A DNA stretch of 37,213 nt from Marinibacterium sp. (lineage in GTDB: Bacteria; Pseudomonadota; Alphaproteobacteria; Rhodobacterales; Rhodobacteraceae): the NCBI GenBank assembly GCA_017643305.1, contig JAEPNQ010000037.1, forward strand, positions 1 through 37,213, written 5' to 3'. The notes under the pieces are model-generated. The model searched no databases, was not told the origin of the DNA, and saw only the letters and a program-made list of their open reading frames with translations. A program made the position numbers and the translations under genes. The first letter of the stretch is position 1. Every line of letters starts with the position of its first letter. Below are positions 36,579-37,213 of the stretch, piece by piece.

Positions 36579-36730
36579 TCATAAAAACATCGTAAAAATA
36601 AATACTTGATCCTTATGATACACAGACAACCCAGAGGCTTGTTCTCTGTTTTTTACTGACTTTGTAGTGCCCCAAAGGTTCATCATTTTTCATCAGTAAT
36701 ACTAACAAACAAAGATAACAGGAATTGACT

Positions 36731-36958
36731 ATGCCTTACCAAAGACGAGTTCGTGGGGACCGGATCCTTGAAGTCTGCGACTATCATACCGGAGAAGTGA
36801 TTTTTCCGTTCATCCCGCAAAGCGAACTGACCAAATACATCCAAGACTTTACTGACAACGATGTCAGCAACATACCGAAGGTGCTGGCCGACAGGCGTAA
36901 AAGCGTCCGTGGTTTGACCTTCAAACTGCTGGGAACAATGGTTCCTGAATACGCGTAA
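36731..36958 (+). CDS. Small hypothetical protein, 75 residues
   Basis: Encodes MPYQRRVRGDRILEVCDYHT and ends KLLGTMVPEYA, basic at the start and with a mixed alpha/beta pattern. ACAGGA precedes the ATG at fair spacing; the AT-rich region 36585-36730 provides the likely promoter. It is divergent from the gene at 36369. No family recognised; the location beside an IS end and in an AT-richer segment suggests a horizontally acquired origin. Confidence 0.5.
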   Translation: MPYQRRVRGDRILEVCDYHTGEVIFPFIPQSELTKYIQDFTDNDVSNIPKVLADRRKSVRGLTFKLLGTMVPEYA

Positions 36959-37072
36959 CAGACCCTCTCTCTCTGCCACAGAGTAAGCACGAGAGAAGCA
37001 CTTACACCCATCACATAGCACCACTCCCCTGGATAGCCCTACCGCTGTCTCTGGTGGCTCTCTGGTGCTGTC

Positions 37073-37213
37073 TGAATGGGTGGCCTGATCTGACTGGTCC
37101 GGTTTGATTGTTAGTGCATGATCGGCCTTTGGTCCATCTGGACGATGGCCTCGGGGGCTGGTGGGCGGTAGCCCAATGCACTGTGGGGTCTCTTCGTGTT
37201 GTAGTGCTTTCTC
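37073..37213 (-). mobile_element. IS3-family insertion sequence, 3' end only
   Basis: From the TG at 37073 the sequence matches the terminal part of an IS3-family element: a short non-coding end (TGAATGGGTGGCCTGATC on the plus strand) and then the end of the transposase gene. The element runs off the window. The boundary at 37073 is my estimate; the target-site duplication cannot be seen because the other end is outside. Confidence 0.75.
37111..37213 (-). CDS. IS3-family transposase OrfB, C-terminal 33 residues
   Basis: The minus strand reads RKHYNTKRPHSALGYRPP and continues to a final PIMH and a TAA at 37111-37113. HYNTKRPHSALGYRPPAP is the classical C-terminal motif of the DDE integrase-like transposases of IS3 elements. 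The rest of the gene lies outside the window, so its integrity cannot be judged. Confidence 0.88.
   Translation of the reverse strand, partial: RKHYNTKRPHSALGYRPPAPEAIVQMDQRPIMH

Overview
The window looks like a chromosomal segment from an alphaproteobacterium of the family Rhodobacteraceae (Roseobacter group). The reasons are GC-rich coding sequence, protein families and gene neighbours typical of that group (ThyX, the XRE regulator/SdhE pair, LdtR-like MarR, DUF1194, DUF2937, HdaA next to Ppx), a short ProRS without an editing insertion, and the LolCD/ProRS cluster. This is an assignment by recognition, not by a database search.

Layout. 1-805: thyX (partial, minus). 995-2289: wreckage of a surface-lipoprotein gene and its Slam-like outer-membrane partner. 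2394-4272: glyoxalase I and two tandem DUF1194 von Willebrand-like secreted proteins in overlapping order. 4391-4888 (minus): an LdtR/MarR regulator split by an in-frame TAA. 5222-7296: an HTD2-type hotdog hydratase overlapping a CaiB/BaiF CoA-transferase. 7365-8056 (minus): sdhE and an XRE regulator, divergent from aspartate aminotransferase (8144-9346). 9581-13549: a DMT exporter, small envelope or unknown proteins, a PaaI-type thioesterase and a lipoprotein with an HExxH motif. 13795-16420: a three-gene ABC importer of the SsuA/TauA type. 16427-20295 (minus): DUF900 hydrolase, lipoprotein cytochrome c, M20 amidohydrolase and Ldh-family dehydrogenase. 20381-24560 (minus): lolD, lolC, a DUF2937 gene split by an in-frame TAG, and proS. 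24775-30431 (plus): DEAD-box helicase, AI-2E-family permease, HdaA-like protein and Ppx/GppA phosphatase. 30432-35725 (minus): secreted unknown, HSL-type esterase, acyl-CoA synthetase and an ABC exporter. From about 35850 the sequence becomes visibly AT-richer with short orphan ORFs. The window ends inside an IS3-family insertion sequence.

Most of the window is ordinary housekeeping and metabolism: nucleotide synthesis, lipoprotein export, translation, polyphosphate metabolism and acyl-CoA metabolism. The striking feature is gene decay. Four genes carry in-frame TAA or TAG codons; two of them also have frameshifts and large deletions. A tail of a second cytochrome c survives beside the intact one. 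The ppk gene that I expect between the HdaA-like gene and ppx is absent. Together with the IS at the right edge, this suggests a lineage under relaxed selection or in recent genome erosion. I found no CRISPR array, rRNA, tRNA or recognisable defence system, and no convincing wholly new system.
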